64,000 nucleotides of DNA from Stichopus chloronotus (Eukaryota > Echinodermata > Holothuroidea > Aspidochirotida > Stichopodidae): the NCBI GenBank assembly GCA_021234535.1, contig CM037843.1, positions 8,802,979 to 8,866,978 on the forward strand, read 5' to 3'. Shown in pieces: positions 35,041-64,000 of this stretch (position 1 is its first letter; the number at the start of each line of letters is the position of its first letter). The position numbers and the translations under genes are program-made. Below the pieces are notes generated by a model. That model did not search any database. It had not been told where the DNA came from and worked only from the letters and a program-made list of their open reading frames with translations.

Positions 35041-35140
35041 ATTACTGCAATATTACAGAAGCCAAGCAAGTAACATTCTTGCCTTAATGTGCCACATTCA
35101 TAATGTATCATCAAAACCACAATGCGTTGTGCGTTCTGGC
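35041..35140 (+). repeat. Solo tail module outside arginase
   Basis: TACTGCAATATTACA (from 35043) and then ATAATGTATCATCAAAACCA (from 35100) and GCGTTGTGCGTTCTGG reproduce, in order, the segment that closes the arginase intron 2 array (about 12440-12562). No 144-bp monomer is attached here. Confidence 0.55.
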
Positions 35141-35198
35141 TTTATTACTTAGTTACACTTGGTAACATTAGCTATAATGTTGCATGTTCATCATTACT

Positions 35199-35330
35199 AC
35201 ATTATCGGTTAACTTTCTACTACACTATCGGTTACTACGTTATCGGTCATTCTTTTAGTACATTATCGGTTATAACATGATCGGTTTTATTTGTTGTCAC
35301 GTTATCAATTCGTTGTACATTATCGGTTGA
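35199..35330 (+). repeat. ATCGGTT minisatellite
   Basis: The core (A/G)TTATCGGTT or a one-to-three-base variant occurs at 35201, 35224, 35239, 35262, 35277, 35301 and 35319. Spacing alternates about 23 and 15 bp, implying a ~38-bp two-core unit. The minus-strand frame with repeated TDNV is only the translation of this repeat. Confidence 0.75.
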
Positions 35331-35570
35331 ATGCGTATGAGACCTACATTTGGTAACAGATGACCCCGTGCAGATGACGAGTTCGTTTGAAGTTATTTCA
35401 TCGATCATATTTCCTCGAATCATATTTCCTCGAAAGAGCACTGGTTACTAGGGGCGTAGGCTGGGTTGAGTCCTGACGCAAGGGAAAGGATACGACGTAT
35501 GATACGTGGCCGAAAGTAATGTCTGATCGCCGTCCTGGGTGAGATCTAAAGGGAGCGGTTGCTCCTCTTC

Positions 35571-36026
35571 CCCCCCCCCCCCCCTTTGGAAAATGTTATT
35601 TACATAGGTTGGGCTAGAGACAAAATTAGGCTACAATTAATGTTAAATTTGAATTCAATTTATCTCAGAAATTGCTAATATTTAAGTAATGATTTTAATG
35701 TTGTTCATCTCTACTGGTAATTCAGTCTTAAACCTTAAGTAGTTAATTCAGAATGATAGTAGGATAAGACGGTGCAAATGTTGAAAACATTGGTGATGGT
35801 GGCCCTACCTACATAAACCCTACACACATTCCCCCAATTCTGCCAGATTGTGACAAAAAAGCATATGTCAAACAGATTCAAGATGACAACCCCCAATTTA
35901 AGGCAATTATATGCTGGGCAAAAAACAAGTTTGCTCCACAATACTCGAAATGAACCAAAAAGTAAGAAACGCTCAACAATATGAAAAACTAAGATGGTCG
36001 TCCCCCTCCCCCCCCCCAAAAAAAAA
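35571..36026. repeat. Poly-C tracts
   Basis: C14 at 35571-35584 and C10 followed by A9 at 36008-36026. No gene is seen between them. Confidence 0.85.
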
Positions 36027-37299
36027 CTGTTTTGAGGGTGGGATTGTCTTGCTATTCCAGTGATTTAAAAATGTCAATGATTGATAACGATGATAATATT
36101 TTCCCTGTAGTATCCAACAGTGGTACTTCCTTTCATTTACACGCTGACAGTATGAAGGTACACGAGGTACTTAGTAGTTACACAGACGATTCAGTCACTA
36201 CATTTGTAAAATTGTTAGAGAAAATAATATAATTTGTGGTATTGCAATGAGACCGTTTCCATGGTGCTACTGTGAACAAATAAAGAAACAAAATGTACTA
36301 GAGAAATAGAATGACATTTATTGATTCGAGCATAGGTGTGTTTGCTCATTAAACAAGGTTTTGTTATCTTTTCATCTCATCTACAATGGATGAATCCAGC
36401 TAATTATACATAACATATGTCTCCCCCTTTCCCCATTTACCATTGGTCCTCTTTTCTTTCAACATGGTAAATTGCCTTTCTTTAATTGTGTCTCATCGTA
36501 ATACACTGGTATCATAATACACTGGTTATTGACCACTGCAGAGTCGGTTTTAATCCAATTCCAGTGAAACCATAACGGCTTGCAGTTTGTATATGCATTG
36601 ACCACAGAATAGAATAAACAAACGTCTGATGAGTTCCGGTGCAAAATATGAGAAGAAAGGATTGATGTCAAGATATTATCAAGGATTTGAGGATTTATCT
36701 TTTTTAAGGATTGCCTGCACACCTCATTGCGAACATCTTGGACGGAGTTCGCGCCTAAGTTTTGTTTTTCAATCTTGACTCGCGATCATGGCATTGGGTA
36801 AACTGACCGTTCGCTATTTTTAGGTTTTAATGTGATTGATATCGTATCCCTGTCACGGAGTTTCCTTCGCTACGTAATGGTGTGACGTAAAAGTAGATAA
36901 AGGCTGATCCTTTTGGTCCTATGTGCTTGTCTTGTTCAATTAATTAGAATGTAACATAATACAGCCGAGTACCATGCTACTCTCTACATTTAGGGAATCA
37001 CCGATTGTTGTCGATGCAGAGATATATATATTTCACCAACTGCATGTGTGCATTTTAACAATCACGAGATAGAAAAAAAAGAAAAAAAAAAGAGAAGAAA
37101 GCAACTACGCTGCTCTCGCTTGTTTATGATTTTCTGTCGGATATGGTAATACATTTTACGATATTCAGCGCCAAGTTACGTGGCAGCCGATGAGTTGAAC
37201 GCTTGTCATTCCTGGAATACTTCAGGCCTCAAGAACAGCTGTAAATTTATATGTTGAACTGCCTCAGACCTGCAGGCTTAGTACGTCATAAGAAGGCTC

Positions 37300-37646
37300 A
37301 ATGCCAGCCTCATTTTCCCTCGCTCGCTTGTTCTGTTTCTCTCTGCCAGTCTTGTTTTGATAAACGCAGTCGCTTGCTCTCGCTCATTATCTTTCGCAGT
37401 TCGTGACGGAACCGACGTACAGTTCCTTTTAATTTTCAATCGTCAGATCACTGCCTTCCGGTCTGTGTGCAGTTTCTCGTCGTTAGTAGAGAGGAGGACT
37501 AGATGTCGACTGAAGAATACTGGCGGGTGATGGGATTTGCGGTGTGGACGTGAACTAGCAGTAGCTGTTAAGCCGCGGTCGTCTGCACGTTGGAGAGGCT
37601 TTTCGGAGAAAGAGGCGAAAAAGCGGAGGAAGAAGAGTCAGACGAC
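37300..37646 (+). promoter_or_regulatory. Putative promoter / 5' UTR of the second gene
   Basis: CpG becomes noticeably more frequent here than in the AT-rich flank, with pyrimidine-rich stretches such as CTCTCGCTCATTATC. The reading frame of exon 1 is open upstream to a TAA at 37569-37571 but has no earlier ATG. The transcription start is not resolvable by eye. Confidence 0.4.

Positions 37647-64000
<26,354 letters not shown>

Noticed and set aside
35199..35330. Spaced short repeats resembling a CRISPR array
   Set aside because: Cores are only about 10 bp, spacers are not unique 30-mers, and the DNA is clearly eukaryotic; it is a minisatellite.
37590..37646. Upstream extension of the second gene's exon 1 by 19 codons
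   Set aside because: That frame begins with TTG; the first ATG with a good context is at 37647.

Overview
The window is AT-rich animal genomic DNA, with long introns, GT-AG splice sites, degenerate retroelements, microsatellites and dispersed repeats. The protein matches and repeat style suggest an invertebrate, most likely a marine deuterostome such as an echinoderm. That placement is an inference; no species-specific marker is visible.

There are two protein-coding genes, both on the + strand. The first is a complete eight-exon arginase gene (2245-28524). Its exons join in frame across every GT-AG junction into 368 codons plus a stop. All six manganese ligands, the proton-shuttle histidine and the catalytic glutamate are present, and the N-terminus looks like a mitochondrial presequence. 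The second gene starts at 37647 and runs off the right edge. Five exons are visible: one for a short membrane-anchored N-terminus, a 21.2 kb intron, a 2.2 kb exon, two small symmetric phase-1 exons, and the start of a fifth. It encodes a long, Ser/acid-rich, probably disordered protein that I do not recognise. It carries two internal repeat series and two RVxF-like candidate PP1-docking motifs.

Layout: 1-2244 holds a degenerate non-LTR retrotransposon RT fragment (minus strand) and a tRNA-derived SINE. 2245-28524 is arginase. Introns 2, 3 and 5 are filled with same-orientation arrays of a ~144-bp monomer carrying clustered AGGTCA half-sites in DR1 and DR4 spacing, plus a related ~290-bp dimeric form. 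Around these arrays sit recurrent head and tail modules. 28525-37646 is intergenic: possible polyA signals, a dispersed repeat, a solo tail module and an ATCGGTT minisatellite. 38431-59670 is intron 1 of the second gene: G/C homopolymer runs, a long (AT)n tract, an ATACCG array and hairpins. 59671-64000 holds the later exons.

The two genes show no evident functional link. The most unusual structure is the AGGTCA-bearing repeat system inside arginase. The second gene's repeat-motif protein is the other item worth following.
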